This document shows, in pieces, positions 1 to 8,897 of a stretch of DNA of 64,000 nt. Below the pieces are notes generated by a model that made no database searches, was not told where the DNA came from, and was given only the letters and a program-made list of their open reading frames with translations. This stretch comes from Streptomyces sp. NBC_01454 (lineage in GTDB: Bacteria > Actinomycetota > Actinomycetes > Streptomycetales > Streptomycetaceae), in contig NZ_CP109460.1 in the NCBI RefSeq assembly GCF_036227565.1, forward strand, positions 620,001 through 684,000. The letters are read 5' to 3'. How positions within the stretch are numbered: the stretch's first letter is position 1; each line of letters begins with the position of its first letter. Made by a program: the position numbers and the translations under genes.

Positions 1-528
1 CGGAAGTTCTTCGCTGACCAGTGCGCAGAAATCGGCCGGGCCGTCCACGAGTTCCGCTTCGAACCGGTCGAGCAGCCTTTGGGTCGTCTGCTCGACCGAG
101 GGTCTCATTCCGGCCAGGGAGTTGCGATCGAAAACGTTGCCCACCGACCGCCGCACCCGGGTGTGGTGCGGCGGGTTGAGCATCGGCAGGGTGCCGCCCA
201 TCTGTCGGGACGCGTCCGCACTCCAGCGGGCCGCGTCGCCCTGGCGGGCCCGCCAGGCACTGTCCGGGACCCGCCAGGATCTACTTCGCAAAAGCTGGTG
301 GCACAGCCCGTATGACGTCGTCAAGTAGCCGCCCCAGGGCGCCGGAACGGCCTCTCCCATTTTCCTGAGTTTCGCGTACAGCGGCAGCGGATTCGACTGG
401 CCGTCGACCGTGCGCAGGCGGGAAAAAAGCGAAACCACACTGCGCCGGTCAACGGCGGCAGTGGCCAGAGCGGGAGGCAAGGCGGCACCTTCTTTCAGAA
501 GATCACTCACTAATCGCCAACCCTGCAT
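1..528 (-). CDS. Cytochrome P450, N-terminal part (gene runs off the window)
   Basis: Reading the minus strand gives an open frame to the window edge with the P450 pattern LNPPHHTRVRRSVGNVF (the usual DPPxHTRLR region that contacts the haem propionates), followed by a SLAGMRPSVE helix. Only the first ~175 residues are present, so the I-helix, ExxR and haem Cys cannot be judged. It follows the first P450 of the conservon operon by ~55-70 bases and is probably co-transcribed, as in other conservons with paired P450s. Two starts are possible: ATG at 528 with AGGGG just upstream, or GTG at 510. The ATG choice would include a TTA codon (511-513), which is rare in Streptomyces; the GTG start would exclude it. 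Confidence 0.85.
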   Translation of the reverse strand, partial: MQGWRLVSDLLKEGAALPPALATAAVDRRSVVSLFSRLRTVDGQSNPLPLYAKLRKMGEAVPAPWGGYLTTSYGLCHQLLRSRSWRVPDSAWRARQGDAARWSADASRQMGGTLPMLNPPHHTRVRRSVGNVFDRNSLAGMRPSVEQTTQRLLDRFEAELVDGPADFCALVSEELP

Positions 529-582
529 ACCCCTGCCGCCGAACGTTCATGCGACAAACGAACTTTCAAGCTGTAGTAAAAC

Positions 583-1953
583 TCACACCCGCCACCAGCT
601 GAGGAATCCGCTCCACCAGCTGCCCTTCTGGGGCTTGCCCTGCTGCTCCCGGCCCCGGGCGTCTCCCCCGCCGGCACCGCCGGCCGCGGCGGGCAGCGGA
701 CCCCGCCGCTCGCTGCGTACCGGGGTGAAGCGCGCGGGCAGCGCGTTGAGCGCCCGGTGGAACGGGCCGGGCCGCCAGGTCAGCGTCTGTGCGGGGACGC
801 CCAGTTCGATGTCGGGCAGCGTGTTCAGCAGCTTCTCGATCGCCCGTATGGAGATCAGCAGCGCGGGGTCCTTCGCCGGGCAGGCGTGCGGACCCGCGCC
901 CCAGGCCAGATGGGCCCGCTTGCTGAACGTCTGCCGGCTCGCGGACAGGCTCGGGTCGGCGTTGGCCGCCGCGAAGCTGATGAGCACCGGTGTGCCGGCC
1001 GCCAGCTTGGTCCCGGAGAGTTTCACCTCGTGCACCGGGTAGTGCGTGGCGTAGTTGGCGATCGGCGGGCTGTTCCACAGCACCTCGTTGAGCGCGTCCT
1101 CGACCAGGACGTCGCCGCCCCCCTGCGGGCCGCCGGCGAACTCCTCGTCGGACAGCAGCAGCCGCAGCGCGTTGGCGATGATGTTCTGCACCGGTTCGGT
1201 GCCCGCGCCGATGAGCAGGGCGAGCTGGTGGACCATCTCCTCGTCGGTCAGCCGCGACTGATGCTGCATCAGCCAGGAGGTGACGTCCTCGCCCGGCGCG
1301 TTGCGCTTCAGCGTGACCAGCTCGAACAGGGCGCCCGCCATGACCTCGTTGGCCCGCTCCACATCGACGCCGTCGAAGAGGTTGGAGATGGCACTGATCA
1401 GCCGGTCGCCGATTTCCGCCGGGCAGCCGAACAGGTCGTTGAAGACCAGCAGCGGTAGCAGCTGGGCATAGTCACTGATCAGGTCGGCCTTGCCCCGGAG
1501 GCCGAACTGGTCGATGAGGTACGCCGCGACGCGGTCGACATGCCGGCTCACCCGGTGCATGTCCAGGCGCGCGAGGCTCTCCGTCACCGCCTGGCGCAGC
1601 CGCAGGTGCTCGGCGCCGTCGGAGAACATGCAATTCGGCCGGTACATCATCATGGGCAGCACGGGGCTGTCCAGCGGCACACGCCCCTCGTTCAGTGCGC
1701 GCCACCGGCGGGAGTCCCGGGCGAAGGTGTCCGGGTTCTGCAGGACGTGGAGCGCTGTGGCGTAGTCCGTGACGAGTTCGGCCTCCACACCGGGAGCCAG
1801 CTCGACGGGCGCGCTGGGGCCGTACTGCCGCATCGTCTCGTAGAACGCGTCCGCTGCGGCGGCGAATTCCGGCCCGTGCAGGGGCACCCTTTCGCCGCCG
1901 GCGTGCGCGGGGCAGCCTGGCGGCGGAGTCTGGAATTCCGAGTGAGATTGCAT
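583..1953 (-). CDS. Conservon-associated cytochrome P450, CYP157-like, lacking ExxR
   Basis: 456 aa P450. The haem loop is WGAGPHACPA (residues 351-360, Cys358 as thiolate ligand) and the I-helix is IGAGTEPVQ near 248-256. The K-helix ExxR motif, nearly invariant in P450s, reads EVLW (290-293): Glu is kept and Arg is replaced by Trp. Published CYP157 enzymes of Streptomyces conservons show the same kind of loss (EQSLW), so this is a family trait rather than damage. The start at 1953 has GGAGC about 6 bases upstream and lies 10 bases after cvnD. The position matches the rarE-type P450 of the rar/cvn9 operon. Substrate and redox partners are unknown. The C-terminal ~40 residues are low-complexity Gly/Arg/Ala. 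Confidence 0.93.
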   Translation of the reverse strand: MQSHSEFQTPPPGCPAHAGGERVPLHGPEFAAAADAFYETMRQYGPSAPVELAPGVEAELVTDYATALHVLQNPDTFARDSRRWRALNEGRVPLDSPVLPMMMYRPNCMFSDGAEHLRLRQAVTESLARLDMHRVSRHVDRVAAYLIDQFGLRGKADLISDYAQLLPLLVFNDLFGCPAEIGDRLISAISNLFDGVDVERANEVMAGALFELVTLKRNAPGEDVTSWLMQHQSRLTDEEMVHQLALLIGAGTEPVQNIIANALRLLLSDEEFAGGPQGGGDVLVEDALNEVLWNSPPIANYATHYPVHEVKLSGTKLAAGTPVLISFAAANADPSLSASRQTFSKRAHLAWGAGPHACPAKDPALLISIRAIEKLLNTLPDIELGVPAQTLTWRPGPFHRALNALPARFTPVRSERRGPLPAAAGGAGGGDARGREQQGKPQKGSWWSGFLSWWRV

Positions 1954-1963
1954 GGCTGAGCTC

Positions 1964-2554
1964 CTAGTTGACGCGGGACTGTAGATATCGCACGAGTGCG
2001 ATCAGGGAATCGGCCGAGGAACGCTGGTCCCGTGCGTCACAGTGGACGACGGGCGTCTCCGGGAGAAGGTCCAGTGCCTCCCGGATCTCGTCGAGCGAAT
2101 GGGAGGGGGTCCCGTCGAACCGGTTCACGGCGATGGCGTACGGGATTCCGTAGTGTTCCACCAGGTCCATGACAGGGAAAGACTCGTCGAGTCGCTGTGG
2201 GTCGACCAGGACCAGCGCACCCAGCGCCCCCCGCGTCATGTCTTCCCACACCTGAACGAACCGCTGCTGCCCGGGCGTTCCGAACAGATAGAGGACCAGC
2301 CTCTCGCTGAGGGTGAGCCGGCCGAAATCCATGGCGACCGTGGTCGTGGTCTTGTCCGGCGCACCCTTCGGATCGTCAATTCCGGCGCCCGCCTGGGTCA
2401 TTACCTCTTCGGTCCGCAGCGGAGGAATCTCGGACATGGTGCCGATGAATGTCGTCTTTCCCACTGCGAAATGACCGACCACCAGGATCTTCGCCGCGGT
2501 CTGCACTGAATTGCGCAGGTACACGCCGTCATCCAAAGCGAGCCTGGAGTCCAT
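1964..2554 (-). CDS. cvnD: CvnD, Ras-like small GTPase of a conservon
   Basis: 196 aa. G1/P-loop GHFAVGKTT lies near residues 27-35; a G3-like FGTPGQQRF and a G4-like NRFD follow, so nucleotide binding looks intact. This is the Pfam ATP_bind_1/conservon GTPase family (MglA-like), which works with a roadblock protein and a sensor-kinase-like protein at the membrane. The gene starts inside cvnC (26-base overlap), suggesting translational coupling. In known conservons such as rarABCD (cvn9), the complex is proposed to act as a bacterial G-protein-like signalling unit affecting aerial growth and secondary metabolism. The direct effector here is unknown; the P450s downstream are candidates by context only. 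Confidence 0.95.
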   Translation of the reverse strand: MDSRLALDDGVYLRNSVQTAAKILVVGHFAVGKTTFIGTMSEIPPLRTEEVMTQAGAGIDDPKGAPDKTTTTVAMDFGRLTLSERLVLYLFGTPGQQRFVQVWEDMTRGALGALVLVDPQRLDESFPVMDLVEHYGIPYAIAVNRFDGTPSHSLDEIREALDLLPETPVVHCDARDQRSSADSLIALVRYLQSRVN

Positions 2555-2909
2555 TCAGCACCTCCTCAAGGATTTTCCGGTCGACAAGCTGAGCGCTAGG
2601 TATAGGCGCGCGGGAGTAGAGATGACCCTCCCGCGCGAGATCGGACACCAGAATCTTGACGACGCCCACCGGGAGCCGGGTATGCCCGGCGATCTCGGCG
2701 ATCGAGAGAAAGCCTCCCGAACACAGCTCCAGCAGGCGGAGCTTCTCCGGATCGAGCGGTTTCGTCCGAGGGGGGTCCGCATGCACGGTGACCAGGGTGA
2801 TCAGCGAGAACTCACTGCCGTCAAGAAGATCGCGGCCGTTGGTGATGACGTACGGCCGCACTAATTCCGCTGCTTCGTGTTCCAGCTCCGGCTCGTCGTC
2901 ATGTGTCAT
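2529..2909 (-). CDS. cvnC: CvnC, DUF742 protein with winged-helix-like fold
   Basis: 126 aa DUF742 protein, third gene of the conservon. The conserved stretch LCSGGFLSIAEIAGHTRLPV (about 67-86) resembles a winged-helix core, followed by VVKILVSDL. It begins with ATGA overlapping the cvnB stop. Codon 16 (bases 2862-2864 on the plus strand) is TTA, read only by the bldA tRNA in Streptomyces, so the operon is probably developmentally gated at translation. Family members associate with CvnA/B/D; a biochemical role for DUF742 is not firmly known. Confidence 0.93.
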   Translation of the reverse strand: MTHDDEPELEHEAAELVRPYVITNGRDLLDGSEFSLITLVTVHADPPRTKPLDPEKLRLLELCSGGFLSIAEIAGHTRLPVGVVKILVSDLAREGHLYSRAPIPSAQLVDRKILEEVLNGLQARFG

Positions 2910-3319
2910 GACTGAATATCTGCCCTCTCGCGAGGCGGGCTGGTCAAAGCCTTACCGAGCTGCCCGACAAGCTGTTGCATACGGAAGGTGATCTCCGCCA
3001 TGTCGACATCGGGCGACGCCGAAACGGCGAGATACGCACCTTCACCGGCCGAGATGAGAAAGACCCAGCCATGGTCGAATTCCACCAGCGTCTGCCGCCA
3101 TTGCGGCCGGTTGGCGGCCGTCCCGCCATGGCAGAAGTCGGCAACCGTACGGCTCAGCGACTGCATTCCGCTCATTGCCGCGGCGACGGTATCGGCGTGA
3201 TCCCGGCCGACGTCCTTCGAGCGGGCCATGAGCAGACCGTCGGCGGAAACGAGAATGGCATGCTGCGCTTCGGGCAGTTCCAGAGCACTGTCAAGCATCC
3301 ACGACAGATCGTAGTTCAC
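2906..3319 (-). CDS. cvnB: CvnB, roadblock/LC7 protein
   Basis: 137 aa roadblock/LC7 domain protein, the usual size for CvnB. The region LPEAQHAILVSADGLLMARS (17-36) and the following GMQSLSRT helix match the fold that serves as a GTPase-binding or GAP-like partner of MglA-type G proteins. The GTG start at 3319 overlaps the cvnA stop by four bases, and the stop overlaps the cvnC start by four bases, so A-B-C are tightly coupled. It is probably a dimeric adaptor between CvnA and CvnD (family knowledge). Confidence 0.94.
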   Translation of the reverse strand: MNYDLSWMLDSALELPEAQHAILVSADGLLMARSKDVGRDHADTVAAAMSGMQSLSRTVADFCHGGTAANRPQWRQTLVEFDHGWVFLISAGEGAYLAVSASPDVDMAEITFRMQQLVGQLGKALTSPPRERADIQS

Positions 3320-4569
3320 TGAACCTCATGCCCTTCATCGCTTGCATTGGTGGAACGACGGCCGGACTGGGTGCCGCGCTGGAATGCGCCCATGACGGAC
3401 GCGGCCTTTGCGCTGTCGCGGGCCGGGGTTTCCGTAGTCTCGTTCTCGGTCGGCACGATGGAAATCGCACCACGACGGCGACGCTTCGGCAGCCCGCCGG
3501 CGGTCGTCTCGTTGACCGGCGCTGCGGGAGCCGGCGGCTGCCCCATGGGCACGGGTCCCGGAGGCTGGTAGGAGGGGGGCCGGGGAGCCGCGGCGGCACC
3601 GCCGGAAGCCGGATGACCAGGAGGGTTCTCGGGCGGCAACGGAGCGGACGCGGCCACGGCAGGGCTCTCCTCGGGCTCGTGCAGGGACGTCAGTAGATCG
3701 TCGGGGAGCAGGACGACCGCGCGCACGCCACCGTAGGGAGAGGTGGAATCCACCGAGACGCTGAATCCGTAGCGGGCGGCGAGCACACCCATGACCGTGA
3801 AGCCGAACTGCGGCGGGTTACCGAGACTGGAGACGCTGGCGGAATTCTCGCTCGACAGCAGCTGAGCGGCGCGCGCCTTCTCCTCCTCGTTCATACCGAC
3901 ACCGGCATCATCGACGACGATGCAGACGCCCTTGGGTACCGGACGGATATTGATCTCGATCATCGTTTCCGGCGCCGAGTAACTGGTGGCGTTGTCCAGC
4001 AGTTCGGCAAGAACCAGCGCGACCGGTTCCACCGCACGGCTCACGATGGCGAAGTTGCTCTGCGACCGGATTTCGACGCGCGTGAAGTGGCGAATACGCC
4101 CCTTCGCACTGCGGACCACATCGTAGAGCGAGGCGTTGTGCCGTCGCCGGCCGAGCCAGCCGTCGCAGAGGACGGCGATGGACTGGGCCCGCCGCGCGAA
4201 CTGCGAGTTCATGTGGTCGATGTCGAGCAGATCCTGAAGGATCTTGTGCTCGCCATAGGTCTCCTGCAGCTTGGAAATCGCCAGCTGCTGCTCGCTCGCC
4301 AGACCCTGGAGGGTCCGCATGGCGGACTTCAAAGTGGTCTTGGTGGCCTCTTCCGCCCGGTCCTTGGCCTCCTCCACCGCCTCCGTGTAGCGGTCTTCCA
4401 GATTGGCGTAGTGCTGCTTGAGTTCAGCCTTTTCTGCTCGAAGCTCCGATATTTTCTTTCGACCGCGAATAATCGCGGTCGCGGCTACAGGTGTGCCAGC
4501 GATCAATCCCCAGAGCGCTGGATCCTGGAAGTATTGCGTCATAAGACTCTCTTCGGACGACGGAGCCAC
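3316..4569 (-). CDS. cvnA: CvnA, conservon sensor histidine-kinase-like protein
   Basis: 417 aa. A short N-terminal hydrophobic stretch (about 15-33) is followed by a coiled coil (about 37-85), then an H-box-like DIDHMNSQFARR and an HATPase_c domain with N-box LAELLDNATSYS and G1-like VVDDAGVGM, ending in a Pro/Ala-rich tail. Conservon CvnA proteins look like nitrate/sulfonate-type sensor kinases but lack the usual large extracellular sensor. The GTG at 4569 gives the full length; ATG at 4542 behind GAAGAGAG is an equally plausible start. First gene of the operon; its promoter should lie in the ~400-base gap upstream. Confidence 0.93.
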   Translation of the reverse strand: MAPSSEESLMTQYFQDPALWGLIAGTPVAATAIIRGRKKISELRAEKAELKQHYANLEDRYTEAVEEAKDRAEEATKTTLKSAMRTLQGLASEQQLAISKLQETYGEHKILQDLLDIDHMNSQFARRAQSIAVLCDGWLGRRRHNASLYDVVRSAKGRIRHFTRVEIRSQSNFAIVSRAVEPVALVLAELLDNATSYSAPETMIEINIRPVPKGVCIVVDDAGVGMNEEEKARAAQLLSSENSASVSSLGNPPQFGFTVMGVLAARYGFSVSVDSTSPYGGVRAVVLLPDDLLTSLHEPEESPAVAASAPLPPENPPGHPASGGAAAAPRPPSYQPPGPVPMGQPPAPAAPVNETTAGGLPKRRRRGAISIVPTENETTETPARDSAKAASVMGAFQRGTQSGRRSTNASDEGHEVQ

Positions 4570-4971
4570 CAGGTGTCGTTTGCCTGGCTGCGACGTATCT
4601 GCTCATTCGCGGTTCCCGATATACGTGAACGGCCGCGCGCAGTCGCCTGCCAGAAAGCCATCAAAGGGCCGGCTAATGGCATAGTGCTCCCGGGGTGGCA
4701 GTTTTCAAAGGCCAATGCGCGGAATTACTTTCTTGCCTTAGCAGGTGACTAGCCCGTTGGCAAGTGCGATGATCTTAGCATCACAACAACGGCGATCGTC
4801 CAACTGCGATCTGAACAGTTCCTCATCTGAAGGAGATTCAACAAAGGCCCTCTTTGGGGCCATTGGACTCTTGCGCCGGGATCGGCGGCAGCCCGTCGTC
4901 CGCATCCTGACGATCCGTTGACGTGCTGCGACGCGGCTTGGCGAACGCAACGGTGGACGGGCCGGCCGGGC
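4570..4971. other. Intergenic region upstream of the conservon
   Basis: About 400 bases, noticeably less GC-rich than the surroundings in 4590-4860. It must hold the cvn operon promoter. I see no convincing gene in either direction: the short reading frames at 4738-5012 lack a ribosome binding site and family resemblance. No clear inverted repeat was found. Confidence 0.5.
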
Positions 4972-5328
4972 TCAGCGATGCGGGGCGTCGTGCACGTACG
5001 TGATCTCGCCACCGCGGACCCGGACGACGCGCACGGTCATATCGCGGTCGGTCCCGCGCAGGTAGTGGGCCGTGCACCGGGTCCGCGCCCCCTTGACGGC
5101 GCGCAGATCGCTCGCGCAGTCGACCGATCGTGGTCCCTTGGGGATCACCGGCAGCGACAGATGGTCCGAGATCGACCGGGCGACCTCGTGGCGCGGGACG
5201 GTATCGGTCGTCCTTTGCACCTCGCTGATGGCGTCCCGGTCCCGCAGCCACCGGCTGCCGGCCGTGAGGCTCCCCGCCAGCAGAGCCGTGCCGACCAGCG
5301 CCAGGCCGACAGCTCGCAGTGTGCGCAC
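4972..5328 (-). CDS. Small exported or membrane-anchored protein, DUF4333-like
   Basis: 118 aa from GTG 5328, chosen because GGAAGGAG sits 5-6 bases upstream; upstream in-frame starts lack one. The N-terminus VRTLRAVGLALVGTALLAG is a signal peptide or membrane anchor. The remainder has two cysteines spaced as in DUF4333-type domains (SVDCASDLRAVKGARTRCTA) and a C-terminal beta-rich segment ending EITYVHDAPHR. Function unknown; these are common as secreted or lipoprotein-like products in actinomycetes. It stands alone between the conservon and a lipoprotein esterase. Confidence 0.65.
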   Translation of the reverse strand: MRTLRAVGLALVGTALLAGSLTAGSRWLRDRDAISEVQRTTDTVPRHEVARSISDHLSLPVIPKGPRSVDCASDLRAVKGARTRCTAHYLRGTDRDMTVRVVRVRGGEITYVHDAPHR

Positions 5329-5457
5329 GACTCTCCTTCCCGCGGGTGGACGCGGTCCTCCGGGCCGCGGCGCGGCCGGATCACGGACAATTCTTACCGG
5401 TTGTCCGGGGTCGGCAACATGAGCCCCCTGCGGTGCCGCCACCCAGGCGACGGTGCG

Positions 5458-6453
5458 TCAGGGGGACGGCACCGGGCCCTGCATCTGTTCGCTGATCCAG
5501 TGCAGCGATTCGGGCATCCGCTGGATGTAGGTGTGGCCGCTGTGCACACCGCCCGGTATGTCGAAGAGCGTGGAGTGGATCGGTCCACCGGTGTGGTCGG
5601 CGATGAAGCGCTTCACATCGGGCACCGCCACTTCCCTGCTGCCGAGCTCGAACGCCAGATAGACGTCCGGGCCCTTCCGCCGGACCAGCTGCCGTGCCAG
5701 GTGGCGTGGATCGTTGGCCCGCATCTCCGCCGGGTGCCCCCGCCACAGCGGCGAATCCGGCGCCGTGTCCGGGCCGTTGACGATCGCCGCCTTGAACTTC
5801 TGCGGCTCCTTGAGGACGGCCTTCAGGGCGGCGAAGCCACCGGACGAGGACCCCATGAAGGCCCAGCCGTCACGGCTGTCGTACGTACGGAAATTGGCCC
5901 GCGCGAAGTCCGGCACGTCCTCGGTGAGCCAGCTGCCCATCTTCGGCTGCCCCGGGATGTCGCTGCCGTCGTAGTACCTCTTGCCGGGGTTGAGCACCGG
6001 CATCACCAGGATGAACGGCAGCGTCTTGCCCTGCCGCGACCACTCCGCGATCCGCTCCTCCAGCGAAAACGGCTCCCCCGCCCAGTAGTTGAACGGATAT
6101 CCGTAGGCACCGGGCAGCGCGATCAGCACGGGGAAGCCGCTCCTGACGTACCGGGGCCGGTGGTACTCGGGCGGCACCCAGGCCCAGATGTCGCCGGTGA
6201 AACCGGACTTGCGGCCGTGCCATGTCGTCCGTACGACCTGGGTGCCGTCGTCCCCGGTCGTCCGGAACGGGGTGAAGGAGGAGCGCGGTCCGCGCGGCGG
6301 CACCATCTGGGGCCGGCCGTTGTTGGCGTCCGCGGGGCGGGCCCGCAGCCGCGGCACCCCCGAGGCGTCGACGATGTCCCGGCCGGTGCCGCAGCCGGCC
6401 AGCAGCGCCAGAGCCAGCACGCTCACCCCAGCACGGACACGCAGGCACTTCAT
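5458..6453 (-). CDS. Lipoprotein esterase of the Ag85/esterase D type
   Basis: 331 aa from ATG 6453 (AAGGAG ~9 bases upstream). The signal peptide ends in a lipobox, ALLAGCG, so the protein should be lipid-anchored outside the membrane. The alpha/beta-hydrolase body has the nucleophile elbow GSSSGG (in AFMGSSSGGFAALKAV), an oxyanion-side LIALPGAYGY and a C-terminal catalytic-His region GGVHSGHTY. This is the putative esterase family (COG0627/Ag85-like). It probably hydrolyses acyl esters at the cell surface; the substrate is not evident. Confidence 0.85.
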   Translation of the reverse strand: MKCLRVRAGVSVLALALLAGCGTGRDIVDASGVPRLRARPADANNGRPQMVPPRGPRSSFTPFRTTGDDGTQVVRTTWHGRKSGFTGDIWAWVPPEYHRPRYVRSGFPVLIALPGAYGYPFNYWAGEPFSLEERIAEWSRQGKTLPFILVMPVLNPGKRYYDGSDIPGQPKMGSWLTEDVPDFARANFRTYDSRDGWAFMGSSSGGFAALKAVLKEPQKFKAAIVNGPDTAPDSPLWRGHPAEMRANDPRHLARQLVRRKGPDVYLAFELGSREVAVPDVKRFIADHTGGPIHSTLFDIPGGVHSGHTYIQRMPESLHWISEQMQGPVPSP

Positions 6454-6746
6454 CGGGACGCTCTCCTTGGCTGCTCGGTCCGGCCGCGGGCACCACGCTG
6501 CCATCACGGCGCCGGCCGAAAGGCACCACTCTAAGATCGTCCGGAGCCCGCCCGGCGCCGCCCCCAGCCGCGTGACCTGGCGGTCCACGGTTTCCGGGCC
6601 TCAAAAGGGCGCTCCGTTACGTCAATTGGGCCGACCGGGTTTCCCCCGTTCGATAGGCCCTCGGCTTGTTTACCGGACGGTCGGTTCTGGCATGGTGGAT
6701 TCCCGTTGGCAAGGGTGCGGCGCTGTGCCGTGGTGGGGGATGACCG

Positions 6747-8792
6747 ATGACCACGTGGGCCGATCGCCGGCCACTGCCGGGAGTGGTGGGACGGGCGGTG
6801 GAGCACGAGCAGTTGTCCGAACTGCTCGACAGCGCCCGGCTGGTGACGCTCACCGGCGCCGCGGGGGTCGGCAAGAGCGTGCTGGCCCACGCCGTCCTGG
6901 CGGAGCGCACCGCCCGGTACGACGGCACGGTCATCCGGGTCGGCTGCTGGGACGGGCCGCCGGACGGAAGCGGGCCCGACCCATCGGACGGGCCGGACGG
7001 CCCGTCAGAGGCGTTGCTGCACGCGGCACAACCGGCCGGCAGGGACGGCACCCGCGCGCCCGCCGGGCCGCCGGCTCACCCCGGCGCCGGCGCACCGCCC
7101 GGCACGGCCCGCCCGGCGGATACCGCGACGGATCGCTTCGCGGCGCTCACCGCGTACTGCCGGCAACGCCGGGCGATCGTGCTGCTCGACGACTGCGACC
7201 CCCGGATCGAGGAGTGCGCGCGGCTCGTCCGGCGGCTGTGGCGGGCCGATCCGGCGCTGCGGATCGTCGCGACCGCGCGGCGCCCACTGGGGCTGGCCGA
7301 GGAACGGGTCGTGGAGATCGCGCCGCTCCCGGTGACGCTGGGCGAGGGGATCGCCGGACCGGCCGTCGAGCTGCTGGCCGCCCGGGCCGGGACCGCGGCG
7401 CCCGAGCTGCTGGTCGCGGTCTGCCAGGCGCTGGAGGGCTCGCCGCTGGCGATCACGCTGGCCGCCCGGCAACTGGACCGGATGTCGCTGCCGCAGCTCG
7501 CGGCGCAGGTGGGCACGGACGGTCCGCTGTTCTACGCCGGGCCGGCGGCGACCGCGCGGCACACCTCGCTCCATGCCGCGCAGGCGGCCGGCTACGCCCT
7601 CTGTTCGCCCGTGGACCGGCAGGTGTGGGCTTGCCTCTCGGTGCTTCCCGGCGATTTCGATTCCTGGCTCGCCGGCTGTGTCTGTACGAGCAGTGACGTT
7701 CCTGCGGCCGCGGTCGAGGGCGCACTGGAACGGCTGCGTACGGCCTCGGTCATCGAGCGCGTCCGAGACGCGGGCGATGTGCACGAGGACACCGGGGCCG
7801 CGCTGCCGCCGCGCTACCGACTCCCCCGCGCCGCCCGCGACTTCGGGCGGACACAGCTGCGCGAGGCGGGCGGGGAATCCGCGGCGCTCAGACGGTTCCG
7901 GCAGGGCTGCGCGGCGCTCGCGGCCGAGGCCCAGATCGCCTGGCAGGGCCCTGACCAGCGGCTCGCCGTGGGGCTGGTGGAGGACGAACAGGCCAACTTC
8001 GACGCGGCGTTGACCCGGCCGCCGCAGGACGCGGCGGATGCGCTCGACGCACTGGAGATCGCGGTGTCGCTGTGGTTCCACTGGGCGGCCTGCGGCCACC
8101 GACGACAGGGGCGGGCGCATCTGGACCGGCTGCTGCTGCTCTCCCCCGAGGACACTCCGCTGCGGGCCCGTGCCCTGTGGTTGTCCGGGTATCTCGCGGC
8201 GCAGGAGAACGCGCCCGCCGCCGGGGCGCTGCTCGACCGGGCATGGACGGCGGCGGTGATGCATGCGGACAGCGACGGGCTGGCCCGGATCGCGCATGCG
8301 CACGGTGTGTTGGCGCTGTACCGGCGGGACCTCACGGCTGCCACGGCGTGTCTGGAGGAGGCGGCCCGGCACCGTTCCCGTGATCCGTGGTTCGGCCCGG
8401 GGCCCGCCCACAGCGGGGCGCTGCTCGCCCTCGCCCTCTCGTCGCTCGACGCCCGGCGGGCGAGGACGACGGCCCGCCGCGCATGGGAGGCCCGGCACTC
8501 CGACGGCGACTGCTGGCTCCACTCAACGGTGCTGTACGCGCTCGCCATGACCGAACGTGCCCACGGGAAACCGGCGGTGGCCCTGCGTGCCTGCCGCAAG
8601 GCCCTGGCGGCCACCGAGCTCGTCGGTGACCCGCTGTTCATCGCCGGTGCCCGGACCCTGCTGGCCGGCCTGCGGCACCAGCTGCGCGGCGGGGCGCCGC
8701 CGGGCCGGGACGGGCAGGAGGCGTGGTGGCAGGGCGGCGGCTCCGGCGTGCGGTCCCGGGCGTTCGGCTCACGGCTGCGGGCGCGGTCCTGA
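6747..8792 (+). CDS. AfsR/SARP-like NTPase without a DNA-binding domain
   Basis: 681 aa. Walker A (TLTGAAGVGKSVLA) lies at ~33-46, then a Walker B-like AIVLLDDCDP, then LRIVATARRPLGL and an APLPV motif typical of NB-ARC/STAND ATPases (COG3903). A region of ~50 residues after the P-loop is rich in Pro/Gly/Asp and looks like a linker or expansion. The C-terminal half is helical and TPR-like. No HTH is visible at either end, unlike AfsR, SARP or LAL regulators, so it may need a partner regulator. The start at 6747 is the only good in-frame ATG. Confidence 0.8.
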   Translation: MTTWADRRPLPGVVGRAVEHEQLSELLDSARLVTLTGAAGVGKSVLAHAVLAERTARYDGTVIRVGCWDGPPDGSGPDPSDGPDGPSEALLHAAQPAGRDGTRAPAGPPAHPGAGAPPGTARPADTATDRFAALTAYCRQRRAIVLLDDCDPRIEECARLVRRLWRADPALRIVATARRPLGLAEERVVEIAPLPVTLGEGIAGPAVELLAARAGTAAPELLVAVCQALEGSPLAITLAARQLDRMSLPQLAAQVGTDGPLFYAGPAATARHTSLHAAQAAGYALCSPVDRQVWACLSVLPGDFDSWLAGCVCTSSDVPAAAVEGALERLRTASVIERVRDAGDVHEDTGAALPPRYRLPRAARDFGRTQLREAGGESAALRRFRQGCAALAAEAQIAWQGPDQRLAVGLVEDEQANFDAALTRPPQDAADALDALEIAVSLWFHWAACGHRRQGRAHLDRLLLLSPEDTPLRARALWLSGYLAAQENAPAAGALLDRAWTAAVMHADSDGLARIAHAHGVLALYRRDLTAATACLEEAARHRSRDPWFGPGPAHSGALLALALSSLDARRARTTARRAWEARHSDGDCWLHSTVLYALAMTERAHGKPAVALRACRKALAATELVGDPLFIAGARTLLAGLRHQLRGGAPPGRDGQEAWWQGGGSGVRSRAFGSRLRARS

Positions 8793-8897
8793 GCGGCGCG
8801 GACGTACGGCGGCCGGCCGGCGCGGCGGGGGCACGCTGTGTGACGTTCCGGCCACGTTCGGGATGCGGGGGCGGTGGCCCGGTCGCATGCTGAGGAC

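Noticed and set aside
4738..5012. Small reading frames upstream of the conservon
   Set aside because: No ribosome site, poor codon bias, in an AT-richer promoter region.
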